A DNA stretch of 64,000 bases from Patulibacter sp. SYSU D01012 (GCF_017916475.1 NZ_JAFMTB010000002.1:992001-1056000), one strand, 5' to 3'. Shown: positions 7,627 through 16,448, counted from the first letter of the stretch. Notes: generated by a model from the letters alone, not told the origin. Translations and numbers: made by a program.

Positions 7627-9249
7627 ATGCCGCGGGTGCCGTCCCTCGACCGCAGCCTCGCCGGCCGGCTGCTGGCGCTGCAGCTCGTCGTCGTCGCCGT
7701 CGTCGTGGCCCTGGGCGCGACGATCGCCATCGTGACCGCGCGGCGCGCGACGTTCGACCGGCACCGCGACGAGACCCGCGCCGTGGCGCGGGTCCTGGCG
7801 ATCGAGCCGTCCGTCCCGGCCGCGCTCGCCCGGCCCGACGCGAGCGCCGTCCTGCAGCCGCTGGCGGAGCGGCTGCGCCGCGCGACGGGCACGTCGTTCA
7901 TCACGATCATGCGCCCCGACCGCACGCGCCTGACGCACCCCGACCCGCGCCGGATCGGCCGGCCGTTCGTGGGCCGCATCGGTCCGGCGCTCGCCGGTCG
8001 CACGTTCACGGAGCGCTACACGGGGACGCTCGGGCCGTCCGTGCGCACCGTCGCCCCGCTGCGCGACGCGCGCGGCCGGATCGTCGGGCTCGTCGCGGTC
8101 GGCGTCACGCTGGACCGCATCGGGGCGCTCGCGGCGCAGCAGGTGCCGGGGCTGCTGCTCCTGGCCGTCGGCGCGTTCGTGGTCGGCGGCACCCTGTCGC
8201 TGCTGCTGGCGCGCCGGATCAAGCGGCAGACGCTCGGCCTGGAGCCCGACCGCATCGCCGCGCTCTACCAGCACCACGACGCGACGCTCCACGGCATCCG
8301 CGAGGGCGTGCTCGTGACCGACCGCGACGGCCGGCTGGTGCTCGTCAACGACGAGGCGCGGCGGCTGCTGGGCCTGCGGGCCGAGGACGAGGGCCGGGCG
8401 GTGGACGCGCTGGGCCTGCCCGACGCCGTCGCCGGCCTGCTCGCGTCGCCGAACGCCCGCCGCGACGTGACCGTGGTGGTCGGCGACCGCGTGCTCGTGG
8501 CCAGCCACACCCCCACCGAGGTGGACGGCGCCGCGGTCGGCACGGTGACCACGCTGCGCGACCGCACCGAGCTGGACGCGCTCGGCCGCGAGCTCGACGC
8601 CGTCCGCGGCATGACGGACGCGCTGCGCGCCCAGGCCCACGAGGCCGCCAACCGGCTGCACACGATCGTCGGCCTCGTCGAGCTGGGCCGGACCGAGGAC
8701 GCCGTGCGCTTCGGCTCCGACGAGGCGTCGTTCGCCTCGGACCTGCTGGGGTCGCTCGAGGCGCGGATCGACGAGCCGGCGCTCGTGGCGCTGCTGCTCG
8801 GCAAGGTCGCGGTGGCGCGCGAGCGCGGCGTCGCGCTCGTGGTCGACGACGACGCCGAACTGCCCGCCACCGGCGTGCCGGCGGCCGACCTGGTGACCGT
8901 CGTGGGCAACCTCGTCGACAACGCGATCGACGCCGCCGCGGCCGGGGCGCCCGGCGGCGGCGGCCGCGTCGAGGTGCTGCTCGGCGTCGTGGACGGCGAG
9001 GTCGTCATCGAGGTGCGCGACGACGGCCCCGGCCTGCCGCCCGGGCCGCCCGAGCGGCTCTTCCGCCCCGGCGTCTCGACGAAGCCGGCGGGCCCGGGCG
9101 GCCGCGGCGTCGGGCTGGCGCTCGTCGCCGGGGCCGCCGCCCGGCTCGGGGGCACGGCGACCGCGGAGGACCGGCCGGGCGGCGGCGCGCTCGTGCGCGT
9201 CCTGCTGCCGGTCCGGACGGGCGTCGCGTCGGGGAGCATGGAGGCATGA
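7627..9249 (+). CDS. CitA/DcuS-type sensor histidine kinase for the dctA pair
   Basis: A 540-residue membrane kinase. Order of parts: helix 1 (about 14-36), an extracytoplasmic PAS/Cache-like sensor (about 40-170) containing the HPDPRRIG motif typical of carboxylate sensors, helix 2 (about 172-192), a cytoplasmic PAS domain (about 205-310), the phospho-accepting helix with His338 (AQAHEAANRLH), and a HATPase with the N-box NLVDNAIDAA and the G-box DDGPGLP. Domain order and motifs are those of CitA/DcuS/DctS, so the expected ligand is a di- or tricarboxylate, presumably what DctA imports. Its stop overlaps the regulator start (ATGA). It is a close paralogue of the kinase at 24929-26557. Confidence 0.9.
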   Translation: MPRVPSLDRSLAGRLLALQLVVVAVVVALGATIAIVTARRATFDRHRDETRAVARVLAIEPSVPAALARPDASAVLQPLAERLRRATGTSFITIMRPDRTRLTHPDPRRIGRPFVGRIGPALAGRTFTERYTGTLGPSVRTVAPLRDARGRIVGLVAVGVTLDRIGALAAQQVPGLLLLAVGAFVVGGTLSLLLARRIKRQTLGLEPDRIAALYQHHDATLHGIREGVLVTDRDGRLVLVNDEARRLLGLRAEDEGRAVDALGLPDAVAGLLASPNARRDVTVVVGDRVLVASHTPTEVDGAAVGTVTTLRDRTELDALGRELDAVRGMTDALRAQAHEAANRLHTIVGLVELGRTEDAVRFGSDEASFASDLLGSLEARIDEPALVALLLGKVAVARERGVALVVDDDAELPATGVPAADLVTVVGNLVDNAIDAAAAGAPGGGGRVEVLLGVVDGEVVIEVRDDGPGLPPGPPERLFRPGVSTKPAGPGGRGVGLALVAGAAARLGGTATAEDRPGGGALVRVLLPVRTGVASGSMEA

Positions 9250-9926
9250 GCATCCGCACCCTCGTCGTCGACGACGACGCGCACGTCGCGGACGTCCACC
9301 GCGCGTACGTCGCGCGGATCGACGGCTTCGCGCCCGTCGGCGTGGTGCACCGGGGCGCGGAGGCGCTGGCCGCGGTCGCGGCCGGCGGGGTCGACCTGGT
9401 GCTTCTGGACCTGTACCTGCCCGACGGCCACGGCCTGGACGTCTGCCGCGCCCTGCGGCCGCCGGCCGGCGCCCGGACGGACGTGATCGCGGTCACCGCC
9501 GCGCGGGACGTCGCCACGGTGCACCGGGCGGTCGGCCAGGGCGTCGTGCAGTACCTGGTCAAGCCGTTCCCGTTCGCGACGTTCCGCGACAAGCTCGAGC
9601 GGTACGCGGCGTTCCGCGCCGGCGTGACGGGCCGACGCGAGGCCGACCAGGCCGAGGTCGACGCGCTGCTCGGCGAGCTGCGGGCTCCCTCGGCGGCGCC
9701 GGCGCTGCCGAAGGGCCTCTCGCGCCCCACGTACGACCTGGTCGCCGGGGCGCTGCAGGCCGCCGACGGGGAGCGCTCCGCCGTCGAGATCGCCGAGGCC
9801 TGCGGCGTCTCGCGCGTCACCGCGCGGCGCTACCTGGAGCACCTCGTCGGCGAGGGCCGCGCCGAGCTGTCCATGCGCTACGGCAGCTCGGGGCGCCCCG
9901 AGCACCGCTACGCCTGGACGCGCTGA
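9246..9926 (+). CDS. CitB/DcuR-type response regulator for the dctA pair
   Basis: A 226-residue regulator. The receiver domain has the acidic triad Asp9-Asp11, phospho-accepting Asp55 (LVLLDLYLPDG) and Lys106 (YLVKPFPF). The C-terminal part (about 160-226) carries a helix-turn-helix (VEIAEACGVSRVTARRYLEHL) and ends in RYGSSGRPEHRYAW, the typical winged end of CitB/DcuR/MalR regulators. Start and kinase stop overlap as ATGA, so the two are translationally coupled. It probably activates dctA; the 16-bp element before dctA is the best candidate site. It is a paralogue of the regulator at 26554-27264 and ends only nine bases from the convergent sufS gene. Confidence 0.9.
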   Translation: MSIRTLVVDDDAHVADVHRAYVARIDGFAPVGVVHRGAEALAAVAAGGVDLVLLDLYLPDGHGLDVCRALRPPAGARTDVIAVTAARDVATVHRAVGQGVVQYLVKPFPFATFRDKLERYAAFRAGVTGRREADQAEVDALLGELRAPSAAPALPKGLSRPTYDLVAGALQAADGERSAVEIAEACGVSRVTARRYLEHLVGEGRAELSMRYGSSGRPEHRYAWTR

Positions 9927-9935
9927 ACGGCGCGC

Positions 9936-11186
9936 TCAGCCGAAGATGCGCTGCGCCTCGGCCAGCGCGTCGGCGAGCGCGTCGATCTCCTCGCGCGTCG
10001 TGTGCGCGGCGTAGCTGGCGCGCGTCGTCGCCGGGATGCCGATCGCGCGGTGCAGCGGCTCGGCGCAGTGCTGGCCGGCGCGCACGCAGACCTCGCGGCG
10101 GGCGACGATCTCGGCGACGTCGTGCGGGTGCACCCCGTCGACGACGAACGCCGTCAGCGCGCCCCGCTCCGCGGCGTCCCGCGGACCCACCAGGCGGATC
10201 CCGTCCATCGCGCCCAGGCGGTCCAGGGCGTAGGCGGTGATGGCCTCCTCGTGGGCGTGGATCGCGGCCATGCCGCCGACCGCGTCCACCCAGTCGCAGG
10301 CGGCGGCCAGGCCGACGGCCTCGATGATCGGCGGCGTGCCGGCCTCGAAGCGCTGGACGCCCGTGGCGAACGACGTCTCGTGGAAGTCGACGATGTTGAT
10401 CATGTCGCCGCCCGTCAGGAACGGCGGCATGTCGGCGAGCAGCTCGGCGCGCACGTGCAGCACGCCGATGCCGGTCGGGCCGTAGAGCTTGTGGCCCGTC
10501 CAGCCGTAGAAGTCGGCGCCGAGCGCCCCCACGTCGACCGGCTGCTGCGGGACGGCCTGCGCGCCGTCCACGAGGACGCGCGCGCCCTGCGCGTGGGCCC
10601 GGCGCACGACCTCCTCGACGGGGTTGCGGGTGCCGAGCACGTTCGAGACGTGCGCGATCGCGACCAGCTTGACGCGGCCGCCGGCCAGGAAGCCGTCGAG
10701 CTGGTCCAGGTCGATGCGGCCCTGCTCGTCGACCTCGAGGTAGCGCAGCGTGGCGCCGACGCGTCGGCACAGCTGCTGCCACGGCACGAGGTTGGCGTGG
10801 TGCTCCATCTGCGAGATGACGATCTCGTCGCCCGCGCCCACGTTCTGGGCCGCCCACGAGTGCGCCACCAGGTTGATCGCCTCGGTGACGCTCTTCGTGA
10901 TGATCGTCTCGCGCGGCGTCGAGCCGACGAACGCGGCGATCCGCGCGCGGGCGGCGTTGTACGCCGTGTCCGCCTCGACCGCGAGCCGGTGCACGCCGCG
11001 GTGGACGTTGGCGAAGTGCAGGCCGCCGAACTCGTGCATCGCGTCGAGCACGGGCCGCGGCTTCTGCGCGCTGGCGCCGCTGTCCAGGTAGACGATCCCC
11101 TCGGGCCGGTCGAGGTACGCGAACTGGGCGCGGACCGCGGCGACGTCGAGCGTGGCGGGACTGCTGGGAGCGGCGACGTCGGACAT
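9936..11186 (-). CDS. sufS: SufS, cysteine desulfurase
   Basis: A 416-residue class V aminotransferase-fold, PLP-dependent enzyme that removes sulfur from cysteine and passes it as persulfide to SufU. The PLP Lys is Lys233 in GWTGHKLYGPTGIG, the active-site Cys is Cys374 in GQHCAEPLHR, and HHANLVPWQ is the conserved cofactor-contact segment. The short Cys loop identifies the SufS (group II) rather than the IscS branch. The ATG is preceded by TAGGAT with an 8-base gap, so the mRNA should be nearly leaderless. sufS is separated from sufC by uppP and lies 6 kb from sufU. The genes sufB and sufD, normally adjacent, are not in this window. Confidence 0.95.
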   Translation of the reverse strand: MSDVAAPSSPATLDVAAVRAQFAYLDRPEGIVYLDSGASAQKPRPVLDAMHEFGGLHFANVHRGVHRLAVEADTAYNAARARIAAFVGSTPRETIITKSVTEAINLVAHSWAAQNVGAGDEIVISQMEHHANLVPWQQLCRRVGATLRYLEVDEQGRIDLDQLDGFLAGGRVKLVAIAHVSNVLGTRNPVEEVVRRAHAQGARVLVDGAQAVPQQPVDVGALGADFYGWTGHKLYGPTGIGVLHVRAELLADMPPFLTGGDMINIVDFHETSFATGVQRFEAGTPPIIEAVGLAAACDWVDAVGGMAAIHAHEEAITAYALDRLGAMDGIRLVGPRDAAERGALTAFVVDGVHPHDVAEIVARREVCVRAGQHCAEPLHRAIGIPATTRASYAAHTTREEIDALADALAEAQRIFG

Positions 11187-11194
11187 CTCCCGAA

Positions 11195-11219
11195 ATCCTA
11201 CTCCGCCGGACGGAGAACC
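11195..11219 (-). promoter_or_regulatory. sufS promoter with upstream inverted repeat
   Basis: Minus strand: CTCCG-TCCGG-CGGAG directly abuts TAGGAT (11195-11200), the probable -10 box eight bases before the ATG. A related CTCCGACCG...GTAGGCT arrangement precedes the Rrf2 gene, which makes this a candidate Rrf2 target. Confidence 0.4.
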
Positions 11220-11295
11220 CCGGGGAGCGCGGTCACAGGCGCAGCGCTCCCAGCGCGCGCGGTCGGCCCCAGGGCGGCCGGCCGTGGCGGGCGCG

Positions 11296-12144
11296 CTACG
11301 TGGCGGAGATCGCGCCCGTGCCGACGAGCACGAGCACGGCGGTGCCGAGCGCCAGGCGGTAGCCGATGAAGACGCCCAGGCCGTGCCGCGCGACGAACTT
11401 CAGCAGCCACGCGACGGCGACGTAGCCGACGACGAAGCTGACGAAGGTGGCGACGAGCGTCGGCCCCCAGCCCACGCCGTTGGCGATGTTGTCGAACTCG
11501 GAGACCGCCTGGAGCAGCGTCGCGCCGGCGAGCGCCGGGATCGCCAGGAAGAACGACAGGCGGGTGGCCGCGACGCGGTCGATGCCCAGCAGGAGTCCGG
11601 CGGAGATCGTCGCGCCCGACCGCGAGATGCCCGGGATCAGCGCCAGGCACTGCGCCAGGCCGATCGTGAGCGTGTCCCGCAGCCGGACGTCGCCCTCGGG
11701 ACGCCGCTGGGTGCCGACCCGGTCGGCGAACCACATCACGCCCGACCACAGGATGAGCGCGCACCCGACGAACCACAGGCTGCGGAGCGTCGTCTCGATC
11801 TGGTCCTTGAACGCCAGGCCGATGATCCCGATGGGGATCGAGCCGGCCAGGATCGCGAGGGCGAAGCGGAAGTCCGCCGTGCGCCGCTCCCCCGGCGACC
11901 GCAGGCCGCGGAGGAACGCGCCGACGAGCCGGGCGATGTCCTTGCGCAGGTACAGGACGGTCGCCAGGACCGCCCCGATCTGGATGATGGCCGTGAAGGC
12001 CGTCACGTCCGGGTCGTCGATGGAGTAGCCGAGGAGCTTCTCCGTGATCGTCAGGTGCCCGGTGCTCGAGACGGGGAGGAACTCGGTGAGCCCCTCGATC
12101 GCCCCGAGCAGGATGGCCTCCCACAGGTGCATGCCGGCAGTCAC
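11296..12144 (-). CDS. uppP: UppP (BacA), undecaprenyl-diphosphate phosphatase
   Basis: A 282-residue integral membrane enzyme that dephosphorylates undecaprenyl diphosphate to recycle the lipid carrier for peptidoglycan and other wall polymers; overexpression gives bacitracin resistance in relatives. Both catalytic motifs are present: EGLTEFLPVSSTGH near the N-terminus (Glu-rich motif 1 plus the Ser-Ser-Thr-Gly-His part) and LIPGISRSGATI in the second half. Seven to eight membrane helices are expected. Translation can start at GTG 12144 or Met5 (12132). It lies on the same strand between sufC and sufS (72 and 109 bp gaps), an odd position for an envelope gene. Confidence 0.95.
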   Translation of the reverse strand: MTAGMHLWEAILLGAIEGLTEFLPVSSTGHLTITEKLLGYSIDDPDVTAFTAIIQIGAVLATVLYLRKDIARLVGAFLRGLRSPGERRTADFRFALAILAGSIPIGIIGLAFKDQIETTLRSLWFVGCALILWSGVMWFADRVGTQRRPEGDVRLRDTLTIGLAQCLALIPGISRSGATISAGLLLGIDRVAATRLSFFLAIPALAGATLLQAVSEFDNIANGVGWGPTLVATFVSFVVGYVAVAWLLKFVARHGLGVFIGYRLALGTAVLVLVGTGAISAT

Positions 12145-12216
12145 GCCCCGGGATGCTGCCGGGTCGGCCGGCGGCGCGCGCCGCGGGTGCGGACGCGCCA
12201 GCCGGGCCGGGCGGGG

Positions 12217-13002
12217 TCAGACGCCGGCGGTCGAGGCGCCGGCGGCCGCGGCCTCCTCGCGGATGGCCTTGTAGCCGTGCTCCTCGATCTCGGTGACGAG
12301 CTCCGGGCCCGCCTCCTTGACGATCCGGCCGTCGACCAGGATCGACACGCGGTCCGGCTTGATCAGGTGCAGGATGCGCTGGTAGTGCGTGATGATGAGC
12401 GCGCCCATGCCGGTCTCCGCCTTCACGGCGTTGACGGCCTCCGAGACGATGTTGAGGGCGTCGACGTCGAGGCCGGAGTCGGTCTCGTCCAGGATCGCGA
12501 CGTCGGGCCGCTGGAGCGCGAGCTGCAGCATCTCCAGGCGCTTCTTCTCGCCGCCCGAGAAGCCGTCGTTGAGGTAGCGCGAGCCGAACTCCTTGGGCAC
12601 GTTCGTGCGCGCCATCTCGCCCTCGACGAGCTTGCGGAAGTCCTTGAGCGAGATCTCGCCCTCGCCGCGCTCCTCGCGGTGCGCGTTGAGCACCATGCGC
12701 AGGTACTTCACGATCGTCACGCCCGGGATGGCGACGGGGTACTGGAAGGCCATGAAGAGGCCCTTGCGCGCCCGCTCGTCCGGGTCGAGCTCGGTGATGT
12801 CCTCGCCCTTCCAGAAGATCTGCCCCTCGGTCACCTCGAGCTGCGGGTTGCCCATGATGACGTTCGCGAGCGTCGACTTGCCGGAGCCGTTCGGGCCCAT
12901 GAGCGCGTGGATCTCGCCGCGGTTCACGGTCAGGTCGAGGCCCTTGAGGATCTGCTTCTCCCCGACTCGGGCGTGCAGGTTCTTGATCTCGAGGTCAGCC
13001 AT
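12217..13002 (-). CDS. sufC: SufC, ABC-type ATPase of the SUF Fe-S assembly complex
   Basis: A 261-residue soluble ABC ATPase that normally works within a SufBC2D scaffold to drive Fe-S cluster assembly. Walker A is GPNGSGKST (36-44), the Q-loop segment is MAFQYPVAIPG, the signature is FSGGEKKRLEMLQ, and Walker B plus the SufC-specific LDETDSGLD follow. The ATG at 13002 gives the family N-terminus MADLEIKNLHA; the longer open frame upstream is not coding. No -10 box is seen in the 80 bp after the Rrf2 gene, so co-transcription with that regulator is likely. Its partners SufB and SufD are absent here and must be encoded elsewhere if the system is functional. Confidence 0.96.
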   Translation of the reverse strand: MADLEIKNLHARVGEKQILKGLDLTVNRGEIHALMGPNGSGKSTLANVIMGNPQLEVTEGQIFWKGEDITELDPDERARKGLFMAFQYPVAIPGVTIVKYLRMVLNAHREERGEGEISLKDFRKLVEGEMARTNVPKEFGSRYLNDGFSGGEKKRLEMLQLALQRPDVAILDETDSGLDVDALNIVSEAVNAVKAETGMGALIITHYQRILHLIKPDRVSILVDGRIVKEAGPELVTEIEEHGYKAIREEAAAAGASTAGV

Positions 13003-13082
13003 GGAGGGTTCCGGGGTCGTGGTGGGAGTTCGGGGGACGGCGCCGGCGGGCCGCCGAGGGCTCGGCGGACGCGCGGCGGCGT

Positions 13083-13574
13083 CTAGACCGCGGCGGGGCG
13101 GCGCTCGGCGGCGCCGGTCCCGACCGGGTCGGGCGGGGTCTGGAAGGTGACGAGCTCGGCGAGCGTCGTCTGCTGCAGGGCGCGGTGCACGCCGCCCTGG
13201 ACGCGAGTCCACAGGAGCTTCGTGGCGCAGCCCGTGCCGCTGTCCTCCAGGTGGGAGCACAGCACGCGGTCGCCGTCCGCCTCGCGGTCGTCGACGAAGC
13301 AGGACATCGGGGCGACGGCGCCCTCGAGCGCCAGGATGACCTCGTCCATGCGGATCTGGTCCGCCGGACGCGCCAGGCGGTAGCCGCCGTGGGCGCCGCG
13401 CGTGCTGGCGACGAGCCCGGCGCGGCGGAGGAGCGCGACGATGCGCTCCAGGTACGCGAGCGGCAGCCGCTCCGTCTCGGCCACGGACTTCAGGGAGACG
13501 GGCTCGTCCCCCGGCAGCTCGCCCAGCCGGACCATCAGCCGGACGCCGTACTCGGCCTTGGTCGTGAAGATCAC
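13083..13574 (-). CDS. Rrf2-family Fe-S regulator (IscR/SufR-like)
   Basis: A 163-residue winged-helix regulator of the Rrf2 family. The N-terminus MIFTTKAEYGVRLMVRLGEL is diagnostic; the recognition region is TRGAHGGYRLARP (58-70). Three cysteines, Cys92, Cys106 and Cys116, are placed as in [2Fe-2S]-binding IscR/SufR proteins. It is therefore probably a sensor of iron-sulfur status controlling the SUF genes. A TAGGCT box lies eight bases before the GTG start, close to the geometry of sufS. It is followed after 80 bp by sufC. The Pro/Ala-rich C-terminal ~25 residues are probably disordered. Homology supports the class; the regulon is inferred from the neighbours. Confidence 0.9.
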   Translation of the reverse strand: MIFTTKAEYGVRLMVRLGELPGDEPVSLKSVAETERLPLAYLERIVALLRRAGLVASTRGAHGGYRLARPADQIRMDEVILALEGAVAPMSCFVDDREADGDRVLCSHLEDSGTGCATKLLWTRVQGGVHRALQQTTLAELVTFQTPPDPVGTGAAERRPAAV

Positions 13575-13582
13575 GGCCTCAA

Positions 13583-13588
13583 AGCCTA
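13583..13588 (-). promoter_or_regulatory. -10 box TAGGCT of the rrf2-sufC unit
   Basis: Minus-strand TAGGCT eight bases before the GTG at 13574, preceded by CTCCGACCG. Compare the sufS promoter: CTCCGNCCG and GTAGGNT occupy the same relative positions. Confidence 0.4.
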
Positions 13589-13653
13589 CCAGCGCGGTCG
13601 GAGTGGCCGGTCGGCGTCGCGCGGGCGGGCCGGGGCGCGTCCCCGCGAGCGGC

Positions 13654-13659
13654 TATGCT
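13654..13659 (+). promoter_or_regulatory. -10 box TATGCT of the small membrane protein gene
   Basis: TATGCT nine bases before the ATG at 13669; predicts a 5' leader of only a few bases. Confidence 0.4.
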
Positions 13660-13668
13660 GGACGGGTC

Positions 13669-13875
13669 ATGACCCTGCTCGCCGCCGCCACCAGCGCCTC
13701 GACCTACACGTTCTGGCTCCTGTTCCTCTGGGTCGTGATCATCCCGCTGTTCGCGGTCGTCCCGATCTGGTTCGCGATCGCGCAGACCCGGGGCGAGCAC
13801 CGCGAGAACCTGGCCTACCAGCGCGGCGAGCGCGTCGACGCCAACGACGCCGACGTCCCGGTCGTCGACGCCTGA
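13669..13875 (+). CDS. Small single-helix membrane protein, unknown function
   Basis: A 68-residue protein with one strong membrane helix (about residues 13-38, aromatic and Leu/Val/Ile-rich) and a charged, probably cytoplasmic C-terminal tail of 30 residues containing QTRGEHRENLAYQRGE and an acidic end. No family is recognised. Support for its being real is the -10-like box just upstream, clean codon usage and a strong hairpin 46 bp after its stop. It lies between the minus-strand rrf2 and GGDEF-EAL genes as its own transcription unit. Confidence 0.65.
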   Translation: MTLLAAATSASTYTFWLLFLWVVIIPLFAVVPIWFAIAQTRGEHRENLAYQRGERVDANDADVPVVDA

Positions 13876-13920
13876 GCGGACGCCGCTCCCCCCTGCCCCG
13901 CCGCCGCGCGGGGCACCGCC

Positions 13921-13942
13921 ACGGGCCCCGTTCGGGGCCCGT
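13921..13942. terminator. Bidirectional hairpin terminator
   Basis: Perfect 9-bp stem ACGGGCCCC/GGGGCCCGT with a GTTC loop, in the 215-bp gap between the convergent small-protein and GGDEF-EAL genes. It lacks a T-tract in either direction. Nothing else was recognised in the rest of this gap. Confidence 0.55.
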
Positions 13943-14090
13943 CGTCGTTCGGGGCGCGCGGCCGGGCGGCGCGGACGTCGGGCCGCGCTCGGGCGCCGGC
14001 GCTCCCCGTCGGCGTCGGGACGCCCCCGGCCGTCGGGGCGCGGACGCCGTCCCGCCCCGTGGCGGCGACCCCGGGCGGCGCGAGGCGACG

Positions 14091-16448
14091 CTAGCGGCGC
14101 GGGGTGCGCCGCACGAGCGGGCGTCCGCCGCGCTCGGTGACGAACGCCGCGGCGCGCTGCGGGGCGCCCAGGTACCAGCCCTGCCCGATCGGCACGCCCA
14201 GGTCCCGCACGATCTCGAGCTGGCTCTGCCGCTCGATGCCCTCGGCGACGATCTCCAGCTCGAGCTGCTCGGCGATCGAGACGAGCGCCTTGACCATGAC
14301 GCGGTCGTCGCCGCCCCGCTCGCCGTCGATGTTCTCGAGGAACGAGCGGTCGATCTTCACCACCGCGCCCGGGATGCGGCGCAGCTGCCGCAGCGACGAC
14401 GCGCCGATGCCGAAGTCGTCGATGGCCACCCGCACGCCCAGGCCCTGGATGTTCTCGAGGACGGTGATCGTGCGGTCGTCGACGAGGATGTCCTCGGTGA
14501 CCTCCAGGCACAGCCGAGCGGGCGCGAGCCCCTGGGTCTCCAGCGTCTGCCGGACCGTCGCCACGAGCTTGGAGTCGTGGATCTGCCGCGGCGACAGGTT
14601 CACCGACACGATCAGGCCGGGGATCGCCACCGCCGCGGCACACGCCTCGGCCAGGATGACGTCGCCGAGCGGCACGATCATGCCGCTCTCCTCGGCCACC
14701 GGCAGGAAGCGTCCGGGCAGCACCATCCCCTTCTCGGGATGGCGCCAGCGGACGAGCGCCTCGGCGCCCCACAGGCGGTCCTCGTCGAGCAGCGCGAGCG
14801 GCTGCAGGTGGACCTCGAACTGCGAGTCCGGCGCCGCGAGCGCGCGCCGCAGGTCCTGCTCGACCTCCATGCGCACCTCGGACCGCTGCCGCAGGTCCTC
14901 CTCGAAGACCTCGATGCGCGCCCGTCCGCCCGACTTCGCCTCGAACATCGCGATGTCGGCCTCGCGCACCATCGCCTCGCCGACGTCCAGCCGGGTCGCG
15001 ATCGTGACGCCGGCCGACGCCGTGACGACGATCTCGCCGCCGTCGTCGAGCGGGATCGGGCGCTCGATGGCGTCCAGGGCGTCCTGGGCCCGGGCGAGCA
15101 CCCCGGCCGGCTCGCCGACGCCGGGGAGCAGCAGCACGAACTCGTCGCCGGCGAACCGCGCGGCGTCGGCGCCGTCGGCGGCCACCACCGTGCGCAGGCG
15201 TTCAGCGACCGCCCGCAGGACCGCGTCGCCGGCGGCGTGGCCGAGGGTGTCGTTGACGCCCTTGAAGCGGTCGACGTCGATGAAGACGAGGCCCACGGAG
15301 CACAGGCGGCCCTCCTCCTGCTGCGCCCGCATGCCGTCGAGGCGACGGATCAGGCCCGTGCGGTTGAGGAGGCCGGTCAGCTCGTCGTGCGCGGCACGGT
15401 GCTCGAGGCCCCGCACCGTCGCGGTCAGGCGGTCCGTCAGGGCGACGTTCTCGCTCAGCGTGAGCACGTGGCGCAGGCCGAGCAGGGCGATGATGACCGC
15501 GGCGCCGACGACCACCTCGGGCTCGAGGTCGCCGCGGACGGCCGCGCTGACGAGCACCGCCGCGACCGGGATGACGAAGAAGTACGGCATCGCGCTCCAC
15601 CACCACCAGGTGTGGCGCGGACGCTCCTCGGTCGCGCCGCCGACCGGGATCCACACCGCGGCCGCCAGCGAGGCGATGCCCAGCGCCCAGCACGCCTCGC
15701 TCGCCGAGAGCTCGGGGATGCCGGGCGGCAGGAACTCGAACCCGCGCAGCGCGTCGCCGACCATCAGCCAGCAGAGCCCGACGACCGCCGCGAGCACGTT
15801 CCGCCGCAGCGGCACGGAGACGCGGAGCATCGCCATCAGCCCGAGCGCGATGGCGATCGTGTCGAGCGCCAGGTACGCGATCGCCATCGACGGCGCGCCC
15901 TGCGGACCGTAGTGCGCCTCGCTCAGCGGCTGGAGCGCCAGGTACCAGACCACGACGGACACGCCGCAGCCGATCAGCACGCCGTCGAGGACCAGGCGGG
16001 TGCCCTCGACGAACCCGCGCACCGGTCGCGAGAGCAGCAGCACCCCGCACGCCGCGAGCGGCCCCGCCAGCAGCTGCGGCAGGTTCTGCGCGACGTCGCC
16101 CTTGAAGTGCCCGGCGAGGGCGGGGTCGTCGGTCAGGAGGACCAGCGAGCCGACGGCCATGACGCCGGCCGCCCCGAGGAACGAGAACGCCGCCCACTCC
16201 CGTCGGGCCGTCGCGACCCGGACCGTGAAGCGCAGGCCGACGAAGCCGACCACGACGAGGAGCCCCTCGAAGACCCGCAGCCAGGGCCCGGTCACCGCGC
16301 CCTGGGCGTCGACGGGCTCGACCGCGACGGCGGCCACGGCCGCGGCCGCCAGGACCGCGACGAGGACGAGCCCGATCGTCGACCGGCGGACCGTCCCGAC
16401 GACGGGATCGTGCTGCGGCGTGGAAGGGGCGGAGCGCTCGGTCGGCAC
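14091..16448 (-). CDS. Membrane-bound GGDEF-EAL protein (c-di-GMP turnover)
   Basis: A 785-residue protein. The N-terminal ~350 residues hold about nine or ten hydrophobic helices with no recognised sensor signature. These are followed by a GGDEF domain (about 360-515) with an AGDEF active site (433-437) and DxD/N metal and substrate residues in FIDVDRFKGVNDTLGHAAGD. An EAL domain (about 535-775) follows with GAEALVRWRHP (EAL at 563-565), NLSPRQ, DDFGIGASSL and IVAEGIE. All standard catalytic residues of both domains seem present, so both synthesis and breakdown of c-di-GMP are possible. GTG 16448 was chosen because it begins the soluble N-terminus before the first helix. It is monocistronic, next to the MscS gene on the same strand (116-bp gap). 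Confidence 0.9.
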   Translation of the reverse strand: MPTERSAPSTPQHDPVVGTVRRSTIGLVLVAVLAAAAVAAVAVEPVDAQGAVTGPWLRVFEGLLVVVGFVGLRFTVRVATARREWAAFSFLGAAGVMAVGSLVLLTDDPALAGHFKGDVAQNLPQLLAGPLAACGVLLLSRPVRGFVEGTRLVLDGVLIGCGVSVVVWYLALQPLSEAHYGPQGAPSMAIAYLALDTIAIALGLMAMLRVSVPLRRNVLAAVVGLCWLMVGDALRGFEFLPPGIPELSASEACWALGIASLAAAVWIPVGGATEERPRHTWWWWSAMPYFFVIPVAAVLVSAAVRGDLEPEVVVGAAVIIALLGLRHVLTLSENVALTDRLTATVRGLEHRAAHDELTGLLNRTGLIRRLDGMRAQQEEGRLCSVGLVFIDVDRFKGVNDTLGHAAGDAVLRAVAERLRTVVAADGADAARFAGDEFVLLLPGVGEPAGVLARAQDALDAIERPIPLDDGGEIVVTASAGVTIATRLDVGEAMVREADIAMFEAKSGGRARIEVFEEDLRQRSEVRMEVEQDLRRALAAPDSQFEVHLQPLALLDEDRLWGAEALVRWRHPEKGMVLPGRFLPVAEESGMIVPLGDVILAEACAAAVAIPGLIVSVNLSPRQIHDSKLVATVRQTLETQGLAPARLCLEVTEDILVDDRTITVLENIQGLGVRVAIDDFGIGASSLRQLRRIPGAVVKIDRSFLENIDGERGGDDRVMVKALVSIAEQLELEIVAEGIERQSQLEIVRDLGVPIGQGWYLGAPQRAAAFVTERGGRPLVRRTPRR

